From Gordonia neofelifaecis NRRL B-59395 (lineage in GTDB: Bacteria > Actinomycetota > Actinomycetes > Mycobacteriales > Mycobacteriaceae), in the NCBI RefSeq assembly GCF_000192435.1, contig NZ_AEUD01000010.1, forward strand, positions 1 to 64,000: 64,000 nt of DNA, read 5' to 3'. The position numbers and the translations under genes are program-made. Positions 1-8,555 of the stretch are shown in pieces. How positions within the stretch are numbered: the stretch's first letter is position 1; every line of letters begins with the position of its first letter. Under the pieces are notes generated by a model. That model searched no databases, was not told the DNA's origin, and saw nothing but the letters and a program-made list of their open reading frames with translations.

Positions 1-399
1 GATCGCCCCCTCGGCGACCGCGGCAGCGGTGTCGGGGAGTACCGGCGCCAACGTCTCACCCGTCAACGCGGTGAAGCGGCCGATCGCGGCGGCGCTAGTG
101 CGACGCCGCGTCGCTGCACCGTCACCCAGCCGCAGTCCCTGCGCCAGGTAGGAGTGCACCGACAGGTAGCCGGCTTTGCGGTAGGCGCCGCGGTCGGAGA
201 TCTCGACCAGCAGTGCCGCGTCGAGGCCGTCGAAGCGGCGGTGAGTCCGCTCCAACGACTCCGACACCGACAGCAACGCGTCCTCGGACACCGCCGCCAG
301 CGGCAACCGCGCGAACCGGGCGACGACCGCGTCGAGCAGGGCGGCGAGCTCGGCCGGATCATCCGGCAACTCGACTACGCTGCCATTCATCCCACTCAT
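1..399 (-). CDS. DUF222 / 13E12-repeat-type protein, N-terminal part (cut by window edge)
   Basis: An open frame runs without stop from the ATG at 399 to the window edge (133 codons). It encodes an acidic N-terminus followed by a helical region with phrases such as ESLERTHRRFDGLDAALLVE and YLAQGLRLGDGAATRR. These are typical of the actinobacterial DUF222 family (13E12-type), which usually ends in an HNH endonuclease motif; that half lies outside the window. A GAGGGG Shine-Dalgarno lies about 9 nt upstream, and an in-frame GTG at 408 is the alternative start. Family assignment is from recognised phrases; the cellular role is unknown. Confidence 0.72.
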   Translation of the reverse strand, partial: MSGMNGSVVELPDDPAELAALLDAVVARFARLPLAAVSEDALLSVSESLERTHRRFDGLDAALLVEISDRGAYRKAGYLSVHSYLAQGLRLGDGAATRRRTSAAAIGRFTALTGETLAPVLPDTAAAVAEGAI

Positions 400-502
400 C
401 CGGCTCACCCCCTCGGGACCCTGCACTCCGGCGTTCGAATCTATGTCTGAACACTAGCGCGACCCTCTGACAATTTCGGATCCAGCGACTTGCGACGAGC
501 CC

Positions 503-1105
503 TTACGCCTTCGGATGTCGTCGGTACGCCGAGACCGACGGCTCCCCGTCGAGCCAGAACCGCCACGGCCGGTCGGCGGCCAGTCGGACCCCGACGCGCG
601 GGCCCGAGCGGATCCGCTCCGCGGCGATCGTCTCGGAGGCCGGAAGCAGGTGCACGCCCTTCGCGTCGAGCAGATCGGTGTGCAGGTCGGCCTTGGTGAT
701 GCCCAGCGCTCTGGTGAGATTCCCAGGCCCGCGGGCGAGCAGATGGTCGGCCACGTCGCCGCGGCGGTCGTGGGCCAGGGCGAGGCCGTCGACGATCGCA
801 CCGGCGCGGATCAGGACCGCCGAACCCCGGCCCTCCGGGCTCGTGACGATGTTCGCGCAGTGGTGCGTGTGGATCTGGTACACGTACAGCCGATTCGGCG
901 GCCCGTACATGATCTCCGAGCGGGCGGTGCGCTTGAACGCGTGCGACGCCGGATCGTCCGGGCCGTTATAGGCCTCCACCTCGGTGATCAGCGCGGATAC
1001 GCCGTGACCGACGAACACTCGGCCGAGGAGTGCACGGGCGGACGCCAGGACGGGCGGGTCCTGATCTACCTGTGACGACTGGTTGCGGTTAGTCTCTGTA
1101 GCCAT
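503..1105 (-). CDS. mpg: 3-methyladenine DNA glycosylase (AAG/MPG family)
   Basis: This monofunctional base-excision enzyme removes alkylated purines such as 3-methyladenine. The 200-aa protein has the family landmarks: the catalytic-Glu segment ITEVEAYNGPDDPASHAF, then MYGPPNRLYVYQIHTHHCANIV, then the DNA-binding LLARGPGNLTRALGI. Length is normal for bacterial AAG proteins. The ATG at 1105 is chosen over a TTG six bases earlier. It overlaps the ATG of the divergent gene at 1104, so one of the two 5' ends may be slightly different in the cell. No Shine-Dalgarno is obvious. Confidence 0.9.
   Translation of the reverse strand: MATETNRNQSSQVDQDPPVLASARALLGRVFVGHGVSALITEVEAYNGPDDPASHAFKRTARSEIMYGPPNRLYVYQIHTHHCANIVTSPEGRGSAVLIRAGAIVDGLALAHDRRGDVADHLLARGPGNLTRALGITKADLHTDLLDAKGVHLLPASETIAAERIRSGPRVGVRLAADRPWRFWLDGEPSVSAYRRHPKA
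1090..1095 (+). promoter_or_regulatory. -10 element TAGTCT, near-leaderless start
   Basis: TANNNT hexamer 8 nt before the ATG at 1104, consistent with transcription starting at or next to the start codon. Confidence 0.45.
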
Positions 1106-1541
1106 GGCCAAGACCAGTGATTCGATTCATGTCGCGCTCTCCCCGGAAGACGCTTTCGCGTGTGCCGCAGACCTCGAACGGTACGACGACTGGCTCGTGC
1201 TCCACGACGGCTGGCGCAGCCCGCTGCCCGCCGCCGACGAGCTGAAGAAGGGCACCAAGGTGTCCTCGGTCGTCTCGGTGAAGGGCGCGCGCGTGCGCTT
1301 CGCGTGGGAGATCGAGAAGTTCAACCGGCCGGGCGAGGTGGCACTCAAGGGCAGCGGCAAGGGTGGCGTCAAGGCCAAGATCAACCTGCTCGTCGAACCC
1401 GAGGGCGACGGATCCAAGGTCACCTTCCTCATCGACCTCGGCGGACTGCCGCTGATCGGACCGGCGGGCAAGGCCGCCGCGATGGCGGTGAAGGGTGACA
1501 TCGAGAAGTCGCTCGTCAAGTTCAACGAGCTGTTCGGGTAG
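1104..1541 (+). CDS. SRPBCC (START-like) protein, Rv0910-type
   Basis: A 145-aa protein of the polyketide cyclase/dehydrase (SRPBCC) fold. It opens with SIHVALSPEDAFACAADLERYDDWL and ends with the long amphipathic helix MAVKGDIEKSLVKFNELFG, which closes the ligand cavity in this fold. It resembles M. tuberculosis Rv0910 in sequence and length. Rv0910 has been annotated as the toxin of the Rv0909/Rv0910 pair, but no small antitoxin gene lies beside this one, so a toxin role is not supported by context. The ligand is unknown. The ATG at 1104 has no Shine-Dalgarno but is preceded by a -10 hexamer. Confidence 0.8.
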   Translation: MAKTSDSIHVALSPEDAFACAADLERYDDWLVLHDGWRSPLPAADELKKGTKVSSVVSVKGARVRFAWEIEKFNRPGEVALKGSGKGGVKAKINLLVEPEGDGSKVTFLIDLGGLPLIGPAGKAAAMAVKGDIEKSLVKFNELFG

Positions 1542-1550
1542 TCGGACGCG

Positions 1551-2297
1551 TCATCCGTCGGCAGGCGCGAAGCCGCCCTTGTCGGCGGTCGGCGCCGTCG
1601 CGAACCAGAGATCGGGAGTCACCGACTCGTAGTCGGGATGAGCCGGCCGGTAGTAGAGCCCGGACTCGGTGACCGCCTTGATCGGATAGCCGTCGGGCGC
1701 TCGCATCGGATCGTCGTGCAGTGGTCGCGATGCGCCGATGGGCAGCGGCACCGCCCCGCCCTCGGACGGGACACGTGCTCCCGGACGCGCGGGCACCGCG
1801 GCCGCGGCGGCGGCCGCCTTCGCCTTGTCGGCCCTGGCGATCGCGCCCGCGGCGCTCGACTCCGTGCCGTCGGCGAGTGCCTTCAGTCGGGCGGCGCGCT
1901 CGTCGGAGATCGGCGGGAAACCCGGCCCGGTCGCGGGCGCGAACGTCGCGTAGTCGTAGGAGTTGCGCCCGCGCAGCCACACCAGGATCAGCCCGACCAC
2001 CGGGACCAGCAGAAGCAGCATCCACCACCATGCGGAGACGTCGTCGGAGTCGGAGTCCTCGGCCTCGGCGACTGGTCCGTGCTCGTCGGCTGCCTCGATC
2101 GACAGGACTTCAGCGACCGAGGGATCGTCGGAGTCGGTCACCAGCGGGACGCCGGGGAGCGGCTCGTACGAGGCGTCGTAGATCGCGGGTAGCGAGTCGT
2201 TCTGCGCATCCGCGTGTACGGGGGCGGTGACCGACAGCGCGGCGGTGGCCGCGACAGCGAGTGCGATGGTGAGGGCGCGGGTACGCGACGTCATCAC
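1551..2297 (-). CDS. Exported membrane protein with C-terminal sunset domain
   Basis: 248 aa. Visible in order: an N-terminal signal peptide (residues 1-31, ending near VHADA), an acidic extracellular stretch, a single membrane helix at about 90-108 (WWWMLLLLVPVVGLILVWL), an Ala-rich linker, and a C-terminal module PDGYPIKAVTESGLYYRP followed by PDLWFATAPTADKGGFAPA. That last module matches the sunset domain pattern found at the C-terminus of actinobacterial membrane proteins, including ArfC-like variants. An AGGAGG Shine-Dalgarno is 8 nt before the GTG at 2297, and the ATG at 2294 is an alternative. Function is unknown. Confidence 0.75.
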   Translation of the reverse strand: MMTSRTRALTIALAVAATAALSVTAPVHADAQNDSLPAIYDASYEPLPGVPLVTDSDDPSVAEVLSIEAADEHGPVAEAEDSDSDDVSAWWWMLLLLVPVVGLILVWLRGRNSYDYATFAPATGPGFPPISDERAARLKALADGTESSAAGAIARADKAKAAAAAAAVPARPGARVPSEGGAVPLPIGASRPLHDDPMRAPDGYPIKAVTESGLYYRPAHPDYESVTPDLWFATAPTADKGGFAPADG

Positions 2298-2360
2298 TGG
2301 TGGATCCTCCTGAGCTGAATCGCACTGGAAAGTGCTTCGCTCAAGACTCTAGACACTGCG

Positions 2361-2433
2361 TGCTCCCGGCAGGATTCGAACCTGCGACACCCGCTTTAGG
2401 AGAGCGGTGCTCTATCCCCTGAGCTACGAGAGC
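2361..2433 (-). tRNA. tRNA-Arg (anticodon CCT)
   Basis: Folded by eye on the minus strand. The acceptor arm GCTCTCG pairs with CGGGAGC, the D arm contains AGCTCAGGGGATAGAGC, and the anticodon stem CCGCT/AGCGG encloses a loop with anticodon CCT. The T arm contains GGTTCGAATCC. It is 73 nt with discriminator A and no encoded CCA. It reads the rare AGG codon. Confidence 0.95.
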
Positions 2434-2611
2434 GGAGACCGGCTGTGTCGTGGCAGCAGTCCGGTGGTCGGCTGCCGGGCCGGTCGCGTCGACGGCGCAG
2501 GTGGGGATTGCGTCGCCGACGAGAGCAGTCTACGTGAGGCCTTTCGGGCCGGTGGGGTCGACCAGAAGCAGGTGATTGCACCGGGGTCTGGAAAGCATCC
2601 CGGAATGCGCA

Positions 2612-2617
2612 TAGCGT
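2612..2617 (+). promoter_or_regulatory. -10 element TAGCGT, leaderless start
   Basis: TANNNT hexamer exactly 6 nt before the ATG at 2624; no Shine-Dalgarno is needed if the transcript is leaderless. Confidence 0.6.
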
Positions 2618-2623
2618 GAGGTC

Positions 2624-2776
2624 ATGGCTGATTCAGAACACGAGACCCACACGCACCCCGACCACACGCACGGACCCGACTGCGGCCACGAGGCGGTGGA
2701 GCACGACGGGCACATCGACTACATCCACGACGGGCACCGCCACTCACCGCACGGCGACCACTACGACGAGCACTGA
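2624..2776 (+). CDS. Small His/Asp-rich protein (often labelled zinc transporter permease-like)
   Basis: A 50-aa protein with about a dozen histidines. Its core reads HGPDCGHEAVEHDGHIDYIH and then HDGHRHSPHGDHYDEH. Very similar short proteins are conserved in actinobacteria and are commonly annotated as zinc transporter permease, although there is no membrane segment. A metal-binding or metal-buffering role is inferred from composition. The start is supported by a leaderless -10. It lies between tRNA-Arg and the convergent flavoprotein operon. Confidence 0.72.
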   Translation: MADSEHETHTHPDHTHGPDCGHEAVEHDGHIDYIHDGHRHSPHGDHYDEH

Positions 2777-2790
2777 GCACCGACTTCAGG

Positions 2791-5508
2791 TCACCGCGCC
2801 GCGGCCCGTACATCGGCGTCCTCGTCGTGGCCGGCGAGGGCCATGAGCTCGGCGACGTCGGGGTGCTCGGACCAGGGCCGGAGCGTCTGAACGGCCGCTT
2901 TGCGGACGTCACCGTGACGATCGGTCACCAGTTCCGCGAGAGCGGCGACGGTCTTCGGTCCGGGTGCCACCGCCAGCCCGGTCGCCGCGCCCTTGCGGAC
3001 CTGCCAGGCGCTGTCGCGCAGGGCTTTTCGGAGCACGTCGCCGTCGGTCTCGGCGTCGCCGAGAGCGGCGAGCGCGGTGAAGGCAGCCGCTCGGACCAAC
3101 GGGTCGATATCGGTCGACAGCTCCCGTAAGGTGGCGGCGCCGTCGCCGATCGTCGCCAGACCCTGGGCCGCCACCACTCGAACCTCGCGGTTGGCATCCC
3201 GGGCCGCGACCGCGACCGACGGCGCGTCGTTCAGCGAGACCAGCCCGCGGATCGCTTCGATGCGAACACGATGATGCGGGTCGGTCAGGGCCCGATCGAA
3301 CAGACCGGGCTCCGCGGCCTTGAGCGACCGCAGGAGATCGAGGACCCCGGCCCGGACCAGATGGTCCTCCGAATCCGCCACCTCGTGGAGGGCTGCGACG
3401 AACCCGGCCTCGGCGGACAGGATCTCGACCAGTTCACGGAGAGCCTCGACAGCGGTGCGACGCACGGCGGCATCCGGGTCGGACAACGCGGCAGCCAGCG
3501 CTGAGTCGAATCCGTCGGGAGTGTGCTCGGTCAGCGTGGCCAGCGCTGTGCGGCGCACCGCGGGATCCTCGTCCTCGAGATAGTCGGTGAGTTCCTCGAC
3601 CGTGACCGACTCCATGCGGACCAGCTCGGCGATCCGCGGCGACAGCGGCTCGTGCGTCGCCGGGGTTTCGGGGCGGGTGTCGTCCGGGACCGGGCCAGGG
3701 GTCCCACCGACGGTGACGGCGGGGCCGACGCCGCTCCGGGGCTGCTCCACTGCGATCACCGAACGATCTTGCGGCGGAATGTGATTGAGGCCCTCGACGG
3801 GAACGAGGTACGGCGCCACCGGGCGACCGATGAACTCCATCGCTCCGCCTGCATTCTTGCGGACGTTGAGGTGATAGCCCCACCGCGCGTCGTCGCGATC
3901 GGGGAGGTCGTCGCGCTGGTGGTACAGCCCCCATCTGCTCTCCGTGCGTGTCAGCGAACTGCGGGCGGCGAGTTCGGCGCAGTCGCGGATGAAGTTCACC
4001 TCGGCGCAACGCATGAGCTCGTGCGGAGTTCGCCCGCCCATCTGCGCGATCTCGCCGCGCATCCGCTCGAACGTCTCCACCGCGATGCCGAGTTTGTTCG
4101 ACGTCTTCGGCGGCGCGACGTAATCGTTGACGAATCGCCGGAGCTTGTACTCGACCTGTGGCTGGGGCGGCCCGTCGGGATTGCGCAACGGCCGGTAGAT
4201 CAGCTCGTGAGCGTCTGCGATCTGGTCGGCGGGCAGCTCACCCGGCGCCGGGGTGTGCTTCGCGCGGTCGCTGGCGTGGCTGCCCGTCAGCTCGCCGTAG
4301 ACGAACGCGCCGATCATGTAGTTGTGCGGGACGCAGGCCAGGTCGCCCGCGGCGTAGAGTCCGTCGACCGTCGTCGCCCCGTTCTCGTCGACCCAGACCC
4401 CTGAGGCGGAATGTCCACTGCACAAACCGATCTCGGAGACGTGCATCTCGATGTCGTGCGTGTGATAGCTGTGGCCGCGATTCGCGTGAAACGTTCCGCG
4501 CGTCGGACGTTCAGTGGTGTGCAGGATCGATTCGAGGGTGTCGATGGTCTCGGTCGGCAGATGCGAGACCTTGAGATAGATCGGGCCGCGGGCGGAGTCG
4601 ATCTCGCGGACCACCTCCTTCATCATGTCTCCGGACCAGTAGTCGGAGTCGACGAATCGATCTCCGTCGGCGTTGACCTGGTAGCCGCCGAATGGGTTGG
4701 CGACGTACGCGCAGGCGGGGCCGTTGTAGTCCTTGATGAGCGGGTTGATCTGGAAGCACTCGATGCCGCTCAGCTCGGCTCCTGCGTGGTACGCCATCGA
4801 GTACCCGTCGCCGGCATTGGTCGGATTCTCGTACGTGCCGTACAGGTAACCGGAGGCCGGCAGTCCGAGCCGTCCGCAGGGGCCGGTGGCCAGGATGACC
4901 GACTTCGCGCCGATCACGTAGAACTCGCCGGTGCGGGTGTGCAGCGCCGCAGCGCCGACGGCACGGCCGTTCTCGGTGAGGACGCGCACCGGCATCAGCC
5001 GGTTCTCGATGGTGATCTTCTCGCGCATGTCACGACGCCGAAGGACGCGGTACAGAACCTTCTTGACGTCGCGGCCCTCCGGCATCGGCAGCACGTACGA
5101 ACCAGACCGGTGCACCCGGCGCACCGCGTACTCGCCGTACTCGTCCTTCTCGAACTTCACGCCGTACCGCTCCAGACGCGAGATCATGCCGAATCCGCGC
5201 GTCGCGGTCTGATAGACGGTCTTCTGGTCGACGATGCCGTCGTTGGCGCGGGTGATCTCGGCGACGTAGTCCTCGGGCACCGCCTTTCCCGGGATCACCG
5301 CGTTGTTCACGCCGTCCATCCCCATCGCCAGCGCGCCCGAGTGCCGGACGTGCGCCTTCTCCAGAAGGAGGACGTCGGCGCCGTTCTCGGCAGCGGTCAG
5401 GGCGGCCATGGACCCCGCGGTGCCTCCGCCGATCACCAGGACGTCGCAGTCCAGGCGATGCGCAGCCGAGACTGCCGGTGCAGTGAACTCTGCGTGTGCT
5501 GCGGTCAT
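2791..5508 (-). CDS. AprA-like FAD flavoprotein (fumarate reductase/APS reductase alpha family) fused to HEAT repeats
   Basis: 905 aa. The N-terminal ~600 residues are a fumarate-reductase/succinate-dehydrogenase-type flavoprotein: the FAD Rossmann motif CDVLVIGGGTAGSMAAL at about 23-39, then VRHSGALAMGMDGVNN, which resembles the APS reductase alpha (AprA) signature rather than classic SdhA. A second FAD contact, VDGLYAAGDLACVPHNYMIG, follows. From about residue 640 to the end there are roughly nine HEAT-like helical repeats, each with a D..VR.AA core. It is the last gene of a six-gene operon and overlaps the ATPase gene by ATGA. It probably takes electrons from, or gives them to, the operon's ferredoxin. 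The substrate is unknown; an organosulfur compound is an inference from the transporter type. Confidence 0.85.
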   Translation of the reverse strand: MTAAHAEFTAPAVSAAHRLDCDVLVIGGGTAGSMAALTAAENGADVLLLEKAHVRHSGALAMGMDGVNNAVIPGKAVPEDYVAEITRANDGIVDQKTVYQTATRGFGMISRLERYGVKFEKDEYGEYAVRRVHRSGSYVLPMPEGRDVKKVLYRVLRRRDMREKITIENRLMPVRVLTENGRAVGAAALHTRTGEFYVIGAKSVILATGPCGRLGLPASGYLYGTYENPTNAGDGYSMAYHAGAELSGIECFQINPLIKDYNGPACAYVANPFGGYQVNADGDRFVDSDYWSGDMMKEVVREIDSARGPIYLKVSHLPTETIDTLESILHTTERPTRGTFHANRGHSYHTHDIEMHVSEIGLCSGHSASGVWVDENGATTVDGLYAAGDLACVPHNYMIGAFVYGELTGSHASDRAKHTPAPGELPADQIADAHELIYRPLRNPDGPPQPQVEYKLRRFVNDYVAPPKTSNKLGIAVETFERMRGEIAQMGGRTPHELMRCAEVNFIRDCAELAARSSLTRTESRWGLYHQRDDLPDRDDARWGYHLNVRKNAGGAMEFIGRPVAPYLVPVEGLNHIPPQDRSVIAVEQPRSGVGPAVTVGGTPGPVPDDTRPETPATHEPLSPRIAELVRMESVTVEELTDYLEDEDPAVRRTALATLTEHTPDGFDSALAAALSDPDAAVRRTAVEALRELVEILSAEAGFVAALHEVADSEDHLVRAGVLDLLRSLKAAEPGLFDRALTDPHHRVRIEAIRGLVSLNDAPSVAVAARDANREVRVVAAQGLATIGDGAATLRELSTDIDPLVRAAAFTALAALGDAETDGDVLRKALRDSAWQVRKGAATGLAVAPGPKTVAALAELVTDRHGDVRKAAVQTLRPWSEHPDVAELMALAGHDEDADVRAAAR

Positions 5509-6266
5509 CGGTTCGTCTCCTGTGGTGTCGAAAGTGTGTTGTGCGCGGTCAGGGCTTCGATGACGGCGGCCCGTGCGCCGTCGTTGGCCGGGCTCGCCTG
5601 CCGCGGCCGTGGAACGTCGACGACTCGCCGGACTGGCTCACCTGCGGCACCGAGGACCACGACACGGTCGCCGAGCAGGACGGCCTCGTCGACGTCGTGC
5701 GTGACGAACACGACCGTCGCGGGATGGGCGTGGAGGGTACGGATCAACAGTTGCTGCATGGAAGCCCGCGTCTGGGCGTCGAGCGCTCCGAACGGCTCGT
5801 CCATCAGCACCACGCGGGGTGCTCCGGCGAGCCCGCGCGCCAACTGCACGCGCTGCCGCATGCCGCCCGACAACTCGCGTGGCAGATGGTCGCCGAAACC
5901 GTCGAGGCCGATCTCGGCGATCCACCGATCCGCCTCCGCCGACCGACGGGCCCGTGGCACACCGCGCAACTGGAGGGCGAGCAGGATGTTCTTGCGAACG
6001 GTCCGCCACGGGTGGAGGGCGTCGTCCTGGAACACCATGGCCCGATCGCGCGAGGTGCCGACGATCGCCGCACCGTCGGCGGTGACGGTTCCGCCGTCGA
6101 GGGGACGCAACCCGGCGACGGCGCGCAACAGGGTGGACTTCCCGCAGCCCGAGGGCCCGGTGACGACCAGGATCTCGCCTGACGCGATGGTGAGCGACAG
6201 TCCGTCGACGACGGCCCGGTCGCGGTGCTTGAGGATGAGGTCGGAGATGTCGATGGTGGTGCTCAT
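5505..6266 (-). CDS. ABC transporter ATPase, SsuB/TauB (nitrate/sulfonate/taurine) family
   Basis: 253 aa. Walker A is GPSGCGKST, the signature motif is LSGGMRQRV, Walker B is VVLMDEPFGALD, and the switch His is in FVTHDVDEA. The Q-loop phrase MVFQDDALHPWRTVRKN is typical of the SsuB/TauB group. The ATG at 6266 is chosen because it overlaps the permease stop as ATGA; a longer frame upstream has no translation signal. It energises the permease encoded just upstream. Confidence 0.93.
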   Translation of the reverse strand: MSTTIDISDLILKHRDRAVVDGLSLTIASGEILVVTGPSGCGKSTLLRAVAGLRPLDGGTVTADGAAIVGTSRDRAMVFQDDALHPWRTVRKNILLALQLRGVPRARRSAEADRWIAEIGLDGFGDHLPRELSGGMRQRVQLARGLAGAPRVVLMDEPFGALDAQTRASMQQLLIRTLHAHPATVVFVTHDVDEAVLLGDRVVVLGAAGEPVRRVVDVPRPRQASPANDGARAAVIEALTAHNTLSTPQETNR

Positions 6267-7132
6267 GGTCGCCCTTCTCCGCGCGGGAGCCACCGGGTGA
6301 TGCGGCGTCCGATCAGCTCGATCGCTCCCGAGGTCGCCGCGCCGAGGGCGGCGATCGTGAACATGCCGACGAACACACCGGGGTAGTCGACGACGGTGTA
6401 GCTCTGCCAGGTCTGGTAGCCGATGCCGAGCCTGCCCGAGACCATCTCGGCAGAGATGAGGCAGATCCATGCCACTCCGATTCCGACCGACAGACCGCCG
6501 AACACGCCCGGTGTGATGCCCGGCAGGATCACTCGAAGGAGCACGTCGCGGCGCGTGCCGCCCATGGTCAGGACCGACTCCTCCCAGATGGTCGGCAGCG
6601 CGCGGACCGCATGCCGGGTGGAGACGATGATCGGAAAGACGGCCGCGACGCAGGTGATGAAGACCATGCCCGACTCGTCACTGGGGAACACCAGGATCGC
6701 GATCGGAACGAGGGCGATCGCCGGGATCGGCCGAGCCAGTTCGGTGAGTGTTCCCACGGTGTCGCCCGCGGCCTGCGAACGGCCCAGCGCGATACCGAGG
6801 GGCACGCCGACCACCGCGGCGAGGGCGAAGCCGCTGCCGATCCGGATCAGCGACTGCGCGATGTCGATGTAGTACGCGTCGGTGTGCAGGCGCGCCCACC
6901 AGGCGGACGCCACCTCCGTGGGGGACGGGACCGTGTCGAAGTGGAGCCAGAACACGACGTCGCCCGCGGCCAGGAGCTGCCAGACGCCGACGGCGACCAG
7001 GACCGTCGCGACGCGCAGCGCCCAGCGGCGCGCTGAGTGTCCGCCGCGGTGACCGGGATCGGCGGTCGGAGTCACGGGCATGTCGAGGGGCCGCTGGGCC
7101 GGCGGTGCGGCGGCGATCGTCGGCGTACTCAC
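6263..7132 (-). CDS. ABC transporter permease, SsuC/TauC family
   Basis: 289-aa inner-membrane protein with six or so hydrophobic segments. The coupling loop MGGTRRDVLLRVILPGITPG is the family EAA motif, and ELARPIPAIALVPIAILVF is the usual segment before it. A 45-residue proline-rich cytoplasmic N-terminus precedes the first membrane helix. The GTG at 7132 overlaps the binding-protein stop (GTGA), and the stop overlaps the ATPase start (ATGA), so translation of the three transporter genes is likely coupled. Confidence 0.92.
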   Translation of the reverse strand: MSTPTIAAAPPAQRPLDMPVTPTADPGHRGGHSARRWALRVATVLVAVGVWQLLAAGDVVFWLHFDTVPSPTEVASAWWARLHTDAYYIDIAQSLIRIGSGFALAAVVGVPLGIALGRSQAAGDTVGTLTELARPIPAIALVPIAILVFPSDESGMVFITCVAAVFPIIVSTRHAVRALPTIWEESVLTMGGTRRDVLLRVILPGITPGVFGGLSVGIGVAWICLISAEMVSGRLGIGYQTWQSYTVVDYPGVFVGMFTIAALGAATSGAIELIGRRITRWLPRGEGRP

Positions 7133-8508
7133 GGCGTCACCTGCGAGACGGCCTCGTCGTAGGTGACGGGGGCGGCGTCGGGATGGGTCGAACGATACTT
7201 CTCAGCACTGTCCGACGTGGTGAACGCCTGGAACCGATCTCCCTCGCGGAGCCAGACCGCGTGATCGGCGAACCATCGGGTTCCGAGCACCGGGTCGGTG
7301 ACGTATGCGGCCTTCACCGCGGTTCCGTTGTTGCGGGCGGAGCGGATGAGACGTAGGACCCCGGTGTCGTCGGAGGTCTTGGTCGCCCGCGATCCGCCGT
7401 ACCAGACCTCGCCGACGGCGACCGACTCGTTGCCTGCGCGATCGACCAGCGCCCGATAGTCGCCGCCGGTGGCGGCCACCGCTCGGCGCAGCGGACCGTC
7501 GTCGACGAAACTCGACAGATCGACGGGGTTCGGGAAGCTGCCGATCGAGGTCAGATACGGAAGGTCGTCGGCGAGAGCAGCGGTCAACGAGGGCTTGATC
7601 GCGGGGTTGAAGTCGGTGCCGCCCGGTCCGTTGTAGAGGTACACGACTTCGGCGGGCAGTCCGCTGTGCTCGGCGACCTGCTCGGCGGCCTTCAGCGGAT
7701 CGTGGACGAGCGCGGCGGTCGCGTCGAGCTGAGCCTTCAGGAATGCTTCGACCACTTCGGGCTGCTGCTTGATGAACGAGTTGCGGGCGATCGTTCCATG
7801 CAGGGTGGGCCGTCCGAGCTCGGCGCCGTCGTAAACCAGCTTCGCCTTGTGCTGGAAGACCAGCAGCCCCGGCCACGCGACGAACTGGGCGAGTGCGTCG
7901 ACCTTGCCGCTCTCCAGAGCTGTGGCGCCGATCTGCGGTTGCTGATTGGTCACATCGACGTCGCCTGCCGGAATCCCGGCTCGATCGAGAGCGGCGATCG
8001 CGGTGCCGTGTCCGGCCGAACCGACGCTCGCCGAGACGCGCTTGCCGCGAAGGTCGCTGACGGATCTGATCGGCGAGTCCGGACGCGTGACGATCATGTT
8101 CAGCGACCCGGTGGGCGACGACCCGGTGATCGACAGGATCGAGGTCGCTGTCGAATCCGACGCATTCGCGCGGGAACCGTTGACCAGCAACGGATAATCG
8201 CCCATCGATCCGATGTCGATCTTGCCCGCGATCATCCCGGTCGTGATCGGTGCGCCGGTGTCGTAATCCTCCCAGCGAACGTCGTAGGTCTTACCGTTCG
8301 CCTTGCCGAGTTCGGCGAGCCGTCGCTCGAAGTCTCCGCGTGCTCTCAGGAGGGTTCCCGCGGTGACGGTGTTGATCGTCTTCGACTGATAGCCGACGAC
8401 GATCGGTGTGGTGCCGTCCGCGGCGTCAGACGACAGGGAGCAGGAACTGGCGCCGACCACGACGGCTGCGGCGATGACCGGTGCCAGGAGATGGCGGACT
8501 CTGGGCAT
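7129..8508 (-). CDS. ABC substrate-binding lipoprotein, SsuA/TauA-like, with C-terminal extension
   Basis: 459 aa, against about 310-340 for normal SsuA/TauA proteins. The lipobox VGASSC gives a lipidated Cys near residue 23. Residues about 35-340 form a type II periplasmic-binding fold: PIVVGYQSKTINTVTAGTLL, GKIDIGSMGDYPLLVNGSRA and RGKRVSASVGSAGHG. The last ~110 residues, containing GTRWFADHAVWLREGDRFQA and FTTSDSAEKYRSTHPDA, are extra and vaguely NosL-like. It delivers the substrate to the permease. Two aliphatic-sulfonate-type transporters lie in the window; this one goes with redox proteins rather than with a dioxygenase. Confidence 0.88.
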   Translation of the reverse strand: MPRVRHLLAPVIAAAVVVGASSCSLSSDAADGTTPIVVGYQSKTINTVTAGTLLRARGDFERRLAELGKANGKTYDVRWEDYDTGAPITTGMIAGKIDIGSMGDYPLLVNGSRANASDSTATSILSITGSSPTGSLNMIVTRPDSPIRSVSDLRGKRVSASVGSAGHGTAIAALDRAGIPAGDVDVTNQQPQIGATALESGKVDALAQFVAWPGLLVFQHKAKLVYDGAELGRPTLHGTIARNSFIKQQPEVVEAFLKAQLDATAALVHDPLKAAEQVAEHSGLPAEVVYLYNGPGGTDFNPAIKPSLTAALADDLPYLTSIGSFPNPVDLSSFVDDGPLRRAVAATGGDYRALVDRAGNESVAVGEVWYGGSRATKTSDDTGVLRLIRSARNNGTAVKAAYVTDPVLGTRWFADHAVWLREGDRFQAFTTSDSAEKYRSTHPDAAPVTYDEAVSQVTP

Positions 8509-8555
8509 GACGGATCCTCACAAAGACAGAAGGGGAGCGAAAGGGGGTTCGGACT

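Noticed and set aside
1104-1541. Toxin of a toxin-antitoxin pair
   Set aside because: Similarity to Rv0910 is real, but no antitoxin-sized gene is adjacent and the fold is generic SRPBCC.
2361-2433. Integration site at tRNA-Arg
   Set aside because: tRNA-Arg is a frequent attachment site, but no integrase gene or partial tRNA duplicate is seen within the window.
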